Notes under the pieces: generated by a model
Databases searched by the model: none
What the model was told of the DNA's origin: nothing
The model's input: the letters and a program-made list of their open reading frames with translations, nothing else
Position numbers and translations under genes: made by a program
Part shown: piece after piece, positions 8,333 through 17,077 of the stretch
Position numbering within the stretch: the first letter of the stretch is position 1
Layout of the letters: each line of letters begins with the position of its first letter
Assembly: GCA_023436775.1 (NCBI GenBank)
Contig: JAEZHW010000069.1
Coordinates: forward strand, 1 to 64,000
Source of the DNA: Actinomycetes bacterium
Lineage (GTDB): Bacteria; Actinomycetota; Actinomycetes; Actinomycetales; Microbacteriaceae
Length of the DNA: 64,000 nucleotides
Direction: 5' to 3'

Positions 8333-10042
8333 ATGGAAAACGAACAGACTCCCGAAGCCTCGGCACAGCAGCCGGTGAGCGCTCCTGAGACGTCGGCGCC
8401 GACTTCGGTTGACGCCCCTGCGGTTGCCGAGGCGACTGCCGAGGCTGCTGCGCCGGTCGTCCGTCGGAGCCGCCGGGCAACGAAGCCCGCTGCCGAGACG
8501 GTTGCCGCCACCGAGAGCGTGCTGGAAGCCGCTCTCGAGTCGGTTGCTTCGACTCGCGCCCCGAAGGGCCGCGGCAAGAAGGCCGAGGCGAGCGAGCAGA
8601 ACGACGACGCCCAGAGCAGTACCGATACCCCCGCGGTGGATGACAACGGCGAGGCCGCGGAGTCGTCGACCCGCAAGAACAACGGTAAGAAGAAGCAGTC
8701 CGCGCCCGCGGCGGAGTCCGGCGACAATGCCGAGTCCGGCGAGAGCAACGAGGGCGGCGAGGCTGCCGAGGGCGGCGACGGCCAGGGCCGTCAGCAGCGT
8801 CGTGAGAACGGCCGCAACCGCAACCGTAACCGCGATCGCGACCGCAACAAGCGCGCGCGCAACGACGACGGTGAGCCGGAGATCTCGGAGGACGACGTCC
8901 TGATCCCGGTCGGTGGCATCCTCGACATTCTCGAGAACTATGCCTTCGTGCGCACCACCGGCTACCTGCCCGGCCCGACCGACGTCTACGTGTCCCTCGG
9001 TCAGGTCAAGAAGTACAACCTGCGGAAGGGTGACGCCATTATCGGTGCCATCCGCCAGCCACGTGAGGGTGACCAGAGCCGTCAGAAGTACAACGCCCTG
9101 GTCAAGATCGACACCATCAATGGCCTCACCCCAGAGCAGGCGGCGGATCGCGTCGAGTTCTCGAAGCTCACCCCGCTGTACCCGAACGAGCGTCTGCGCC
9201 TCGAGACCGAGCCGGCCAAGGTCACCGCTCGCATCATCGACCTGGTGGCTCCGATCGGTAAGGGTCAGCGCGGCCTGATCGTCGCGCCGCCGAAGGCTGG
9301 GAAGACCATCGTGCTGCAGCAGATCGCCAACGCGATCAGCGTGAACAACCCCGAGGTGCACCTCATGGTCGTGCTCGTGGACGAGCGCCCCGAAGAGGTC
9401 ACGGACATGCAGCGCACGGTCAAGGGTGAGGTCATCGCCTCGACCTTCGACCGTCCTGCCGAGGACCACACCACGGTTGCCGAGCTTGCGATCGAGCGCG
9501 CCAAGCGCCTCGTCGAACTTGGCCACGACGTCGTCGTGCTGCTCGACTCGATCACCCGACTTGGTCGTGCCTACAACCTGGCCAGCCCAGCCAGCGGCCG
9601 CATCCTCTCGGGCGGCGTGGACGCCAGTGCGCTCTACCCGCCGAAGAAGTTCTTCGGTGCTGCGCGCAACATCGAGAACGGCGGTTCGCTGACGATCATC
9701 GCCACCGCGCTGGTGGAGACCGGCTCGAAGATGGACGAAGTGATCTTCGAAGAGTTCAAGGGCACCGGCAACCAGGAACTGCGCCTGAGCCGTCAGCTCG
9801 CCGACAAGCGCATCTTCCCGGCGGTCGACGTGAACGCGTCGGGCACCCGTCGCGAAGAGGCACTCCTCGGCCCCGACGAGGTCAAGGTCACCTGGAAGTT
9901 GCGTCGCGCACTGGCCGGCCTCGACCCGCAGAACGCGCTCGAGATTGTCCTCGGCAAGCTCAAGGAGACCGCCAGTAACGTTGAGTTCCTGGTTCAGGTT
10001 CAGAAGTCGCTGCCGCAGGGTAACGGCGCCAAGGACGACTAA
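8333..10042 (+). CDS. rho: Transcription termination factor Rho (long actinobacterial form)
   Basis: Hexameric RNA-dependent ATPase that terminates transcription (569 residues against about 420 in E. coli). The first ~180 residues are a low-complexity Ala/Glu-rich then Arg/Asn-rich extension (many RNRNRDRDRN-type repeats) typical of actinobacterial Rho. It is followed by the cold-shock-like primary RNA-binding domain (GILDILENYAFVRTTGYLPG), the Walker A motif APPKAGKT (~319-326), Walker B VVVLLDSITRLGRAYN and the secondary site/R-loop DKRIFPAVDVNASGTRREE. No rpmE gene separates rho from prfA, unlike in M. tuberculosis. A hairpin terminator follows directly. Confidence 0.97.
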   Translation: MENEQTPEASAQQPVSAPETSAPTSVDAPAVAEATAEAAAPVVRRSRRATKPAAETVAATESVLEAALESVASTRAPKGRGKKAEASEQNDDAQSSTDTPAVDDNGEAAESSTRKNNGKKKQSAPAAESGDNAESGESNEGGEAAEGGDGQGRQQRRENGRNRNRNRDRDRNKRARNDDGEPEISEDDVLIPVGGILDILENYAFVRTTGYLPGPTDVYVSLGQVKKYNLRKGDAIIGAIRQPREGDQSRQKYNALVKIDTINGLTPEQAADRVEFSKLTPLYPNERLRLETEPAKVTARIIDLVAPIGKGQRGLIVAPPKAGKTIVLQQIANAISVNNPEVHLMVVLVDERPEEVTDMQRTVKGEVIASTFDRPAEDHTTVAELAIERAKRLVELGHDVVVLLDSITRLGRAYNLASPASGRILSGGVDASALYPPKKFFGAARNIENGGSLTIIATALVETGSKMDEVIFEEFKGTGNQELRLSRQLADKRIFPAVDVNASGTRREEALLGPDEVKVTWKLRRALAGLDPQNALEIVLGKLKETASNVEFLVQVQKSLPQGNGAKDD

Positions 10043-10052
10043 GGTTGCCATT

Positions 10053-10078
10053 CGGCCCCGCCACCGGCGGGGCCGTTT
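10053..10078 (+). terminator. Intrinsic terminator after rho
   Basis: Ten-nt GC-only arms CGGCCCCGCC (10053-10062) and GGCGGGGCCG (10066-10075) with a 3-nt loop, followed by TTT. It separates rho from the prfA-prmC transcript. Confidence 0.8.
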
Positions 10079-10116
10079 GCGCACCCATACATCCCCACAA
10101 CAGGAAGTTTGCAACG

Positions 10117-11199
10117 GTGTCGGATCCGATTCAGCCCATGCTCGAGGAGCACGCCGCGCTGCAGGCGCAGCTCGCAGACCCCGCAGTGCACGCGGACGCT
10201 GGCCGCGCCCGCAAGCTCGGTCGCCGCTATGCGGAACTCAGCGGCGTGGTCAACGCCTACAACGCGGTCAATCAACTGAAGGCCGACCTCGAGGCGGCAC
10301 GTGAGTTCGCCTCGGAAGACCCGTCGTTCGCAGCCGAGATCCCCGGCCTGGAAGAGCAACTGCATGAGGCCGAGGCCAAGCTGCGCCGACTGCTCATCCC
10401 GCGCGACCCGGATGACGGCCGCGACGTGATCATGGAGATCAAGGGTGGTGAAGGTGGCGCCGAGAGTGCGCTCTTCGCAGCCGACCTGCTGCGCATGTAC
10501 ACCCAATACGCGGCCTCCCGCGGCTGGAAGGTGGAACTGCTCGACAAGAACGAGTCCGACCTCGGCGGCTACAAGGACGTCCAGATCGCGATCAAGTCGA
10601 ACGCCACCGATCCGGCCGAGGGCGTCTGGGCCAGCCTCAAGTACGAGGGTGGGGTGCACCGCGTGCAACGTGTCCCGGTGACCGAGTCGCAGGGCCGCAT
10701 CCATACCTCGACCACCGGCGTGCTGGTCTTCCCGGAAGTGGACGAGCCGGAAGAAGTCGAGATCGACATGAACGATCTGAAGATCGACGTGTACCGGTCC
10801 TCGGGCCCTGGCGGTCAGTCGGTGAACACCACCGACTCGGCAGTGCGGATTACCCACGTCCCGACTGGCATCGTGGTGTCAATGCAGAACGAGAAGAGCC
10901 AGCTGCAGAACAAGGAAGCAGCGCTCCGCGTGCTGCGTGCCCGCTTGCTCGCCAAGCAGCAAGAAGAACTGGCTGCCGCGGCGTCGGATGCGCGCAAAAG
11001 CCAGATCCGCGGCATGGACCGCTCCGAGCGCATCCGCACCTACAACTTCCCGGAGAACCGCATCGCCGACCACCGCACCGGCTACAAGGCCTACAACCTG
11101 GACCAGGTGATGGACGGCGCGCTCGGTCCGGTCATCGAATCAGCCATCCAGGCGGACGAGGCGGCTAGGCTCGCGGCGCTCGGGGAGAGCGACAGCTAG
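10117..11199 (+). CDS. prfA: Peptide chain release factor 1
   Basis: Recognises UAA and UAG stop codons on the ribosome and triggers peptide release (360 residues). The codon-recognition tripeptide is PVT in RVPVTESQGRIHTS (~187-189), the PxT form of RF1 rather than the SPF form of RF2, and the catalytic GGQ is in SSGPGGQSVNTTDSAVR (~232-234). GTG 10117 is preceded by AGGAAG at 10102-10107 and gives the standard length; an upstream in-frame start would lie inside the rho terminator. It overlaps prmC by 1 nt; PrmC methylates the GGQ glutamine, so enzyme and substrate are translationally coupled. Confidence 0.96.
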   Translation: MSDPIQPMLEEHAALQAQLADPAVHADAGRARKLGRRYAELSGVVNAYNAVNQLKADLEAAREFASEDPSFAAEIPGLEEQLHEAEAKLRRLLIPRDPDDGRDVIMEIKGGEGGAESALFAADLLRMYTQYAASRGWKVELLDKNESDLGGYKDVQIAIKSNATDPAEGVWASLKYEGGVHRVQRVPVTESQGRIHTSTTGVLVFPEVDEPEEVEIDMNDLKIDVYRSSGPGGQSVNTTDSAVRITHVPTGIVVSMQNEKSQLQNKEAALRVLRARLLAKQQEELAAAASDARKSQIRGMDRSERIRTYNFPENRIADHRTGYKAYNLDQVMDGALGPVIESAIQADEAARLAALGESDS

Positions 11200-12092
11200 T
11201 GAGCGGCACCGAGCGCAGCGTTGCTGCGCTACTCGCCGAGGCGGCCGCAACGCTCGGCCAGGCCGGCATCGCCTCGCCGGAGGTGGATGCGGAACTATTG
11301 CTGGCCAGCGTGCAGCAACGCGGTCGTGGGGAAGTGCGCCTCGCCGCGATCACCGGTGGCACCGTGGATCCGGTCGAGGCTGACGCCTACGACGCCCTGG
11401 TCGCTCAGCGTGCCCGGCGCCACCCCTTGCAACATCTCACCGGCCTGGCCCCGTTTCGCAGCTTCGAGCTCGCGGTCGGCCCTGGCGTCTTCGTCCCGAG
11501 GCCCGAGACGGAACTCGTCGTTCAGTATGCCATCGACGCACTGCGTGCGGTGGCGTCGCCGATGCCGCGCGCGGTTGATCTCGGGACCGGCAGTGGCGCG
11601 ATTGCGCTGGCAATGGCGCTCGAAGTGCCGCATGCCGAGGTGACCGCCGTGGAACGCTCGCACCTGGCCTACACCTGGGCGCGACGGAATATCGCCCGGC
11701 TGGGCGCGGCGAACTGCCGCTTGGTGCTCGGTGACCTTGCCTCGGCGTTGCCGGGGGAGGAGGGCACCATGGACGTGGTGATCTCGAATCCGCCGTACGT
11801 GCCGACCGGGATGGTACCGCGCGACCCAGAGGTGCGGCTGTTTGACCCCGCAGAAGCCCTGTACAGCGGCGCTGACGGCCTGGACGCGGTGCGCGCGCTC
11901 AGCGTGCGGGCGGCCGCATTGCTGCGCCCAGGCGGGCTGCTGGTGATTGAGCACGGTGAATTGCAGGGCGAGGCGATTCGCTCAATCCTCACCGAGCGCG
12001 GCTTTCTCGCGGCGCGGACCGAACGCGACCTTACCGGCCGCGACCGGGCGACCTTGGCGCTGCGCGATGTGCCTTCGGCTGGCGACCACTAG
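11199..12092 (+). CDS. prmC: Release factor glutamine methyltransferase
   Basis: SAM-dependent N5-glutamine methyltransferase that modifies the GGQ glutamine of release factors (297 residues). An N-terminal helical domain is followed by the class I methyltransferase fold with VDLGTGSGAIALA as SAM-binding motif I and the catalytic NPPY in ISNPPYVPTG (~196-201). FVPRPETELVV is the usual substrate-side signature. Its GTG start shares the last base of the prfA stop codon. Confidence 0.96.
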   Translation: MSGTERSVAALLAEAAATLGQAGIASPEVDAELLLASVQQRGRGEVRLAAITGGTVDPVEADAYDALVAQRARRHPLQHLTGLAPFRSFELAVGPGVFVPRPETELVVQYAIDALRAVASPMPRAVDLGTGSGAIALAMALEVPHAEVTAVERSHLAYTWARRNIARLGAANCRLVLGDLASALPGEEGTMDVVISNPPYVPTGMVPRDPEVRLFDPAEALYSGADGLDAVRALSVRAAALLRPGGLLVIEHGELQGEAIRSILTERGFLAARTERDLTGRDRATLALRDVPSAGDH

Positions 12093-12099
12093 CCTCGGC

Positions 12100-12115
12100 T
12101 ATCCTGTCCACGATG
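12100..12115 (+). promoter_or_regulatory. -10 box of a probable leaderless tsaC transcript
   Basis: TATCCT at 12100-12105, 7 nt before ATG 12113, just after the prmC stop. It is an internal promoter candidate that would let tsaC-wecA be expressed separately from prfA-prmC. Confidence 0.5.
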
Positions 12116-12784
12116 GATCGAATCGTTGACTGCACTGACCCGTCCGGGTTGCTCGCTGGCGTGCGCCAGGCACGGCAAACCCTGGGGCGCGGCGGCCTGG
12201 CCGTCATCCCCACGGACACGGTGTACGGCATCGCTGCCGACGCCTTCAACCCTGATGCGGTCGCGGCCCTGCTCGCGGCCAAGGGGCGCGGTCGGCAGCA
12301 GCCACCGCCGGTGCTGATCAGCGGCTTGGCCGGTTTGTCGGCACTGGCCGACCCGGTGCCGGATGCCCTACGCGAAGCGCTGGCCGAACTCTGGCCAGGT
12401 GGCCTCACCGTCGTGTTGCCAGCGATGCCCTCGCTGGCCTGGGACTTGGGTGAGACCCGTGGCACCGTGGCCCTGCGCGTTCCGGACCACACGCTGACCA
12501 GGGAACTGTTGGCCGAGACGGGCCCACTGGCGGTGTCCTCGGCGAACCGCACTGGCAACCCGGCCGCGCGGACCGCTGCTGAGGCGTACCAGGAATTGGG
12601 AGACCGCGTCGATGTCTACCTCGACGCCGGTCCCACCGGAAACCTGCCAGCCTCGACCATCATCGATGCCGTGGACTGGGTCTCCGATCGCGGTCCCTTG
12701 CGCATTTTGCGGGATGGCGCGGTCTCCATCGAGCGGCTCCGTGAGGTCTTTGGCGCCGACGCTGTGGCGGATCCAGCGCCGTGA
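12113..12784 (+). CDS. tsaC: L-threonylcarbamoyladenylate synthase
   Basis: YrdC/Sua5-type enzyme that makes threonylcarbamoyl-AMP from threonine, bicarbonate and ATP for the t6A37 modification of ANN-decoding tRNAs (223 residues, so mostly the YrdC domain without the full Sua5 C-terminal domain). Motifs include VIPTDTVYGIAADAF (~32-46) with its KGRGR-like nucleotide segment, LWPGGLTVVLPA, TVALRVPDH and the SSANRTGNPAA signature. It overlaps wecA by 4 nt. The same neighbour order (prmC-sua5-wecA-atp) is found in mycobacteria. Sua5 is an alternative name for the gene. Confidence 0.94.
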   Translation: MDRIVDCTDPSGLLAGVRQARQTLGRGGLAVIPTDTVYGIAADAFNPDAVAALLAAKGRGRQQPPPVLISGLAGLSALADPVPDALREALAELWPGGLTVVLPAMPSLAWDLGETRGTVALRVPDHTLTRELLAETGPLAVSSANRTGNPAARTAAEAYQELGDRVDVYLDAGPTGNLPASTIIDAVDWVSDRGPLRILRDGAVSIERLREVFGADAVADPAP

Positions 12785-14001
12785 TCCAGTACGTGCTCGT
12801 CGCGGGGGTGGCGGCAGTCGTCACAGGCGTCTTGACCTGGCCGATTATTCGGCTGTCGAAGCGATTCCACCTCGCCCCTGAAGTGCGAGACCGGGATGTG
12901 CACACTGCGCCGACGCCACGATTGGGCGGCGTGGCGATCCTTGCGGGAGTCCTGGCAGCGTTCGCGGTGGCCGTGCCGACCGGTGCGTTCACGCTGGCCT
13001 TCGATGAACACGGTGGCGTGGCAGCAGTGATCGGCGCGGCGGTCATGATCGTCGCCGTGGGGGTGCTTGACGACCTCTTCGACTTGGACTGGACCTTGAA
13101 GCTCGCGGCCCAGCTCGGGGCCGCCCTGCTGCTGGCCTGGCAGGGCGTGCAGTTGCTCTCACTTCCGATCGGTGGCCGCGTGATCGGTGCACCCTGGATC
13201 GGTGTGCTGGTGACGGTGCTCGCGGTCGTGATCACCATGAACGCGGTGAACTTCATCGATGGCCTAGACGGGCTGGTCGCGGGCGTGGCCATCATCGCCA
13301 ATCTCGCCTTCCTGACCTACAGCCACCTGCTGGCCGAGCGCACGGAGCGGGCCGGGGAGACGAGCCTGGCCGCGCTGATCTCGTCCGCCTTGGTGGGCGC
13401 GTGCGCCGGATTCCTGATCTGGAACTGGCGGCCGGCGAAGATCTTCATGGGGGACTCGGGCTCGATGCTGGTGGGGCTGCTGATGGCGACCTCGACCATC
13501 GCGGTCACCGGTCAGGTGGACGCTGCCTCGCTGGGACCCAATGACCTGGTACCGGCATTGATCCCGGTGCTGCTGCCAGTGGCCATTCTGTTCCTACCGC
13601 TGCTGGACCTCGCGTTGGCGGTGTGGCGGCGACTGCGAGCAGGTCGCAGCCCCTTCGCGGCCGACCGGCAACACCTGCATCACCGATTGATGGATCTGGG
13701 CCACCCGCACCTGCGAGCCGTGCTGGTGTTCTATGCCTGGACCGTGCTGCTGTGCGGCACGATGCTCAGCGTCTTTGTCTTTGCGGACCCCGACTGGGCC
13801 TGGCTGATCCTGCTCTTCGGCGGCCTGGCCTGTAGTGTGTTCACCGTCTGGCCGGTGCTGGTGCGCCGCATCAACCGGTATCTGAATCGCGGCACGGCCC
13901 CGATCTCCCAGCTCGAAGAGGTGGCAGCACTGGGGCGCGCCGCCGCTGCCGCTTCCGCCACCGAAACCACCACCTCGAAGGAATCCCGTGACGAGCACTG
14001 A
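12781..14001 (+). CDS. wecA: Undecaprenyl-phosphate N-acetylglucosaminyl-1-phosphate transferase (MraY/WecA family)
   Basis: Polytopic membrane transferase that moves a UDP-HexNAc phosphosugar (GlcNAc in WecA) to a polyprenyl phosphate, the first lipid-linked step of cell-wall polymer assembly (406 residues, about 11 hydrophobic segments). Family motifs: RDVHTAPTPRLGGVAILAG near the N-terminus, the cluster DDLFDLDW, the catalytic NFIDGLDGLVAG (~157-168), MGDSGSMLVG and the cytoplasmic HLHHRL loop (DRQHLHHRLMDLGH). The GTG overlaps the tsaC stop. In mycobacteria the equivalent gene sits at the same position and starts arabinogalactan synthesis; the exact sugar acceptor here is inferred from family only. 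Confidence 0.93.
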   Translation: MIQYVLVAGVAAVVTGVLTWPIIRLSKRFHLAPEVRDRDVHTAPTPRLGGVAILAGVLAAFAVAVPTGAFTLAFDEHGGVAAVIGAAVMIVAVGVLDDLFDLDWTLKLAAQLGAALLLAWQGVQLLSLPIGGRVIGAPWIGVLVTVLAVVITMNAVNFIDGLDGLVAGVAIIANLAFLTYSHLLAERTERAGETSLAALISSALVGACAGFLIWNWRPAKIFMGDSGSMLVGLLMATSTIAVTGQVDAASLGPNDLVPALIPVLLPVAILFLPLLDLALAVWRRLRAGRSPFAADRQHLHHRLMDLGHPHLRAVLVFYAWTVLLCGTMLSVFVFADPDWAWLILLFGGLACSVFTVWPVLVRRINRYLNRGTAPISQLEEVAALGRAAAAASATETTTSKESRDEH

Positions 14002-14425
14002 TCGCCTGTTTCGCCGCCTGCTGTGGGCATTGGCCGCATTTGCGGTCGTGCTCGGTCTGATCGCCGCTGCAACTGGCAACCTGATTGCGGGGCAGTCCGG
14101 ACTGGTCAGTGGACTGATCGGCGCCGGGATCGCGTTTGTATTCTGCGGCCTCACCGTGGTCAGTGTGATCGTTGGCCGCAAGGTGGGGGAGACCGGTTTC
14201 TACGCTGCGATTCTCGGCTTCTGGGCGCTGAAGGCAATCGTGCTGCTCATTGCGGCACTGCTCCTTCGGGGCCAGGACTTCATTCACTCGCCCACGCTGC
14301 TGGTGACCATCATCGTCGGCGGTTTGGGGAGCGTCGTCATCGACACCTGGATGGTGCTGGTCTCGCGACAGCCGATCGTCGAGTTGGAGTCGTCGTCCGG
14401 CGCAAAATCGGCAACAACGGAGTGA
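13988..14425 (+). CDS. AtpI-like small membrane protein before the ATP synthase genes
   Basis: A 145-residue protein with four hydrophobic segments (LLWALAAFAVVLGLIAAATG, LIGAGIAFVFCGLTVVSVIV, FWALKAIVLLIAALLL and LLVTIIVGGLGSVVIDTWMV). Position directly before atpB and topology match the ATP synthase protein I/actinobacterial Rv1303 type, thought to assist c-ring assembly or ion supply; sequence similarity to AtpI proper is weak. The GTG start overlaps wecA by 14 nt. No catalytic motif is visible. Confidence 0.75.
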   Translation: MTSTDRLFRRLLWALAAFAVVLGLIAAATGNLIAGQSGLVSGLIGAGIAFVFCGLTVVSVIVGRKVGETGFYAAILGFWALKAIVLLIAALLLRGQDFIHSPTLLVTIIVGGLGSVVIDTWMVLVSRQPIVELESSSGAKSATTE

Positions 14426-14457
14426 CCCTCCGGTTTCCGAAGTCGCCCGTAACTTGT

Positions 14458-14463
14458 TAGGCT
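14458..14463 (+). promoter_or_regulatory. Candidate -10 box of the atp operon
   Basis: TAGGCT in the 148-nt gap between the AtpI-like gene and atpB. The predicted leader would be about 100 nt and ends in GGAGAAG (14562-14568), a good ribosome binding site 5 nt before the TTG start of atpB. No matching -35 element is evident. Confidence 0.35.
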
Positions 14464-14573
14464 AGGCGGGGTTCGAGCACTGCGAGCAGTCATGTCCAGT
14501 GCGCCTCGATCCTCCCCGGCCGTTCTGCGTCTCACAGATGCTCTGTGGGCCGTCCTGACCTGGAGAAGTACTC

Positions 14574-15401
14574 TTGCTGGCATTGACCTCGATTCTCACG
14601 CTCGCCGCCGACGCTGAAGGTGGAGCGGAAGAGGGTGGCTTCCACGCCCCCACGATGGCGGAATTCTTCCCGCCGGCGATCTTCTTCGAGGGCACGCCCT
14701 TTGAGATGAACCGCATCGTTCTGGTGCGACTGATCGCGGTCGCCGCACTGCTGCTGTTCTTCTGGCTGGGTCTGCGCGCGATGAAGCGTGTTCCGGGTCG
14801 CCACCAGAGCCTCGCCGAAATGGGCATCGAGGTCGTCAAGACGCAGATCGTCGACGGCACCCTGGGCGAGAAGCTCGGGCCGAAGTACCTGCCGCTGCTC
14901 ACTGCAATGTTCTGGGGCATCTTCGCCATGAACATCACCGGCATCATTCCGGGCCTGAACATTGCAAGCACCTCGGTGTTCGTGATGCCGCTGGTCTTCG
15001 CGCTGGTGTCCTATGTGGCCTTCATCTGGGCCGGTATCCGCGAGGTCGGTGGCTGGAAGTTCCTGAAGGCCAGCCTTTTCCCCTCCGGCGTTCCGCCGTT
15101 CATGTACATCATCCTGACCCCGGTGGAACTGATAAACATCTTCATCAGCCGCCCGCTGTCGCTGGCCCTCCGACTCACGCTGAACATGATGGTCGGCCAC
15201 CTGCTGCTGGTGCTCTGCTTCGCCGCCACGCACTACTTCGTGTTCACCGCTGGTGGTTTCTTCTACGGCATTGGCGCAGTGACCCTCGCTGCTGGCATTG
15301 CCTTCACGCTGTTCGAACTGCTGGTTGCTGTGCTGCAGGCCTACGTTTTCACCCTGCTGACTGCCGCCTACATCGAACAGTCTGCTTCCGAGCACCACTA
15401 A
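14574..15401 (+). CDS. atpB: ATP synthase Fo subunit a
   Basis: Membrane stator subunit forming the proton half-channels against the c-ring (275 residues, 6 hydrophobic segments). The essential arginine is in SLALRLTLNMMVGHLLL (~199), and the last helix region ends ELLVAVLQAYVFTLLTAAYI. The start is a TTG at 14574, chosen because GGAGAAG lies 5 nt upstream; an ATG 27 codons later has no such site. First structural gene of the complete B-E-F-H-A-G-D-C operon. Confidence 0.95.
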   Translation: MLALTSILTLAADAEGGAEEGGFHAPTMAEFFPPAIFFEGTPFEMNRIVLVRLIAVAALLLFFWLGLRAMKRVPGRHQSLAEMGIEVVKTQIVDGTLGEKLGPKYLPLLTAMFWGIFAMNITGIIPGLNIASTSVFVMPLVFALVSYVAFIWAGIREVGGWKFLKASLFPSGVPPFMYIILTPVELINIFISRPLSLALRLTLNMMVGHLLLVLCFAATHYFVFTAGGFFYGIGAVTLAAGIAFTLFELLVAVLQAYVFTLLTAAYIEQSASEHH

Positions 15402-15459
15402 GCCCCCAACAGACCACGCCGCAACTTTGCGGCTAAGACCCATACGAAAGGGAACCATT

Positions 15460-15687
15460 ATGGAAAGCAACATCGCATTCGACATCTCGGGCAACCTGAA
15501 CACCATCGGTTACGGCCTCGCCGCGATTGGCCCGGGCATCGGTGTGGGTATCGTCGCTGGCAAGACCGTGGAGTCGATGGCTCGTCAGCCGGAGCTGGCT
15601 GGCCGCCTGCAGACCACCATGTTCCTCGGTATTGCATTCACCGAGCTGCTCGCCCTGATCGGCGTCGCACTGTTCTTCCTGGGCTAA
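15460..15687 (+). CDS. atpE: ATP synthase Fo subunit c
   Basis: Hairpin proteolipid of the rotating ring (75 residues). The first helix has the small-residue run GYGLAAIGPGIGVGIVAG, the polar loop is ARQPEL, and the ion-carrying glutamate is E62 in AFTELLALIG. The residues around E62 lack the Gln/Ser-Thr ligands of sodium-type rings, so proton coupling is inferred. ATG 15460 follows GAAAGGGAA; an upstream in-frame ATG at 15427 would add a basic leader not seen in the family. Confidence 0.96.
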   Translation: MESNIAFDISGNLNTIGYGLAAIGPGIGVGIVAGKTVESMARQPELAGRLQTTMFLGIAFTELLALIGVALFFLG

Positions 15688-15691
15688 ATCC

Positions 15692-16258
15692 ATGACGAAC
15701 GAACTTCTCGAGATTGCGGCGGAAGGTACCGCGCCTTCGGGCATCGGTATCTTCATCCCCGCGGTCTACGACATTGTTTGGTCGCTGGTCCCGGCCGCGC
15801 TGATCTTCGTGTTCTTCTGGAAGTACGCGCTTCCGAAGTTCCGTCAGATCACTGACGACCGTGCCGCTGCCATCGAGGGCGGGATCGCCAAGGCTGAGGC
15901 CGCACAGGCCGAGGCTCAGGCCCTGTTGACGCAGTACACCGCGCAGCTGGAGCAGGCCCGCACCGACGCGAACGAGCTCCGTGAAGAGGCTCGCCGCGAT
16001 GGTCAGGCCATCCTCGCCGAGCTCAAGGAGCAGGCGCAGAACGAGGCCGCTCGTATCCTCGCGACCGCACAGGCCCAGATCGAGGCGGACCGTCAGGCCG
16101 CGCTCATCAGCCTGCGCGCCGAGGTCGGCACCCTCGCCCTGGACCTGGCTGGCAGCGTCCTCGGCGAGAAGCTCTCCAGCGACAAGGCAGCAAGTGCTGT
16201 GGTGGACCGCTTCCTCGCGGACCTCGGCAGCGACAGCAAGGTGAAGGCAGGCAAGTAA
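15692..16258 (+). CDS. atpF: ATP synthase Fo subunit b
   Basis: Peripheral stalk subunit (188 residues): one N-terminal membrane helix (DIVWSLVPAALIFVFFWKYALP, ~27-48) followed by a long charged coiled coil (RAAAIEGGIAKAEAAQ onward) that reaches the delta subunit on F1. It starts 4 nt after atpE and ends 3 nt before atpH, typical operon spacing. Confidence 0.95.
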   Translation: MTNELLEIAAEGTAPSGIGIFIPAVYDIVWSLVPAALIFVFFWKYALPKFRQITDDRAAAIEGGIAKAEAAQAEAQALLTQYTAQLEQARTDANELREEARRDGQAILAELKEQAQNEAARILATAQAQIEADRQAALISLRAEVGTLALDLAGSVLGEKLSSDKAASAVVDRFLADLGSDSKVKAGK

Positions 16259-16261
16259 GCC

Positions 16262-17050
16262 ATGGCGAGTGCAACTCGAGCGGCCCTCGCCGCAGCCCGG
16301 GCACAGTTGTCCGGTGTTGCGGTGAAGGACACCGCGGTTGGTGAAGGGCTGCTGAACGCAGCGCGGCTGATCGGTTCTTCCGTGCAGCTTCGCAGCGTGC
16401 TGGCAGACCCCGGTACGGACGTGCAACGGAAGGTCGACCTGCTTGGCCGCGTGCTCAACGGTGCGCCTGCTGCGGCCGTGACGCTGGTTGAAGGCGCCGT
16501 TGCGAGCCGCTGGTCGGCTCCGAAGGACCTGCCGCTGGCCCTCGAGGAACTCGGCATTCGCGCACTGGCCAATGTCAAGGCAAGTGACGACGTCGCCGGT
16601 GAACTGCTGGCTCTGGCCGAGGCCATCGCCTCGGACGCAGAGCTTGAGCTCACGCTCAGCAGCAGCATCGGCGACGCGTCCGCCAAGCGCGGCATCGTGG
16701 AGCGTCTGCTCGACGGCAAGGCCGCCAAGGCCACGATCGCAATCGCTGGCGGCCTCGCCGAGCAGTTGCGCGGTCGTCGCTACACCGCAGTGCTGCAGCG
16801 CGCTGCTGAGGTGGTCGCCGATGAGCGTGGTGCAGACCTCGCTCGAGTGGTATCGGCCACCCCGCTGAGCAAGACCCAGGTGAAGGCCCTTGAGGATGCC
16901 CTCAGCGCCGAGCAGGGTCGCCCCGTGAACGTCGCGGTCACCCTTGACCCGGCACTGATCGGTGGCGTCCGCGTCCACCTTGGTGACCACATCATCGACG
17001 GCAGCGTGCAGGCACGTTTGCGTGAACTCAAGCTTCAGCTCGCCAGCTGA
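16262..17050 (+). CDS. atpH: ATP synthase F1 subunit delta
   Basis: Connects F1 to the b-subunit stalk (OSCP-like). At 262 residues it is longer than E. coli delta (177), as is common in actinobacteria. The C-terminal signature PVNVAVTLDPALIGGVRVHLGD followed by IIDGSVQARLREL is the family hallmark. ATG 16262 follows atpF by 3 nt. Confidence 0.94.
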   Translation: MASATRAALAAARAQLSGVAVKDTAVGEGLLNAARLIGSSVQLRSVLADPGTDVQRKVDLLGRVLNGAPAAAVTLVEGAVASRWSAPKDLPLALEELGIRALANVKASDDVAGELLALAEAIASDAELELTLSSSIGDASAKRGIVERLLDGKAAKATIAIAGGLAEQLRGRRYTAVLQRAAEVVADERGADLARVVSATPLSKTQVKALEDALSAEQGRPVNVAVTLDPALIGGVRVHLGDHIIDGSVQARLRELKLQLAS

Positions 17051-17077
17051 GACGGCTAAAAGGAAACGACGAGAACA

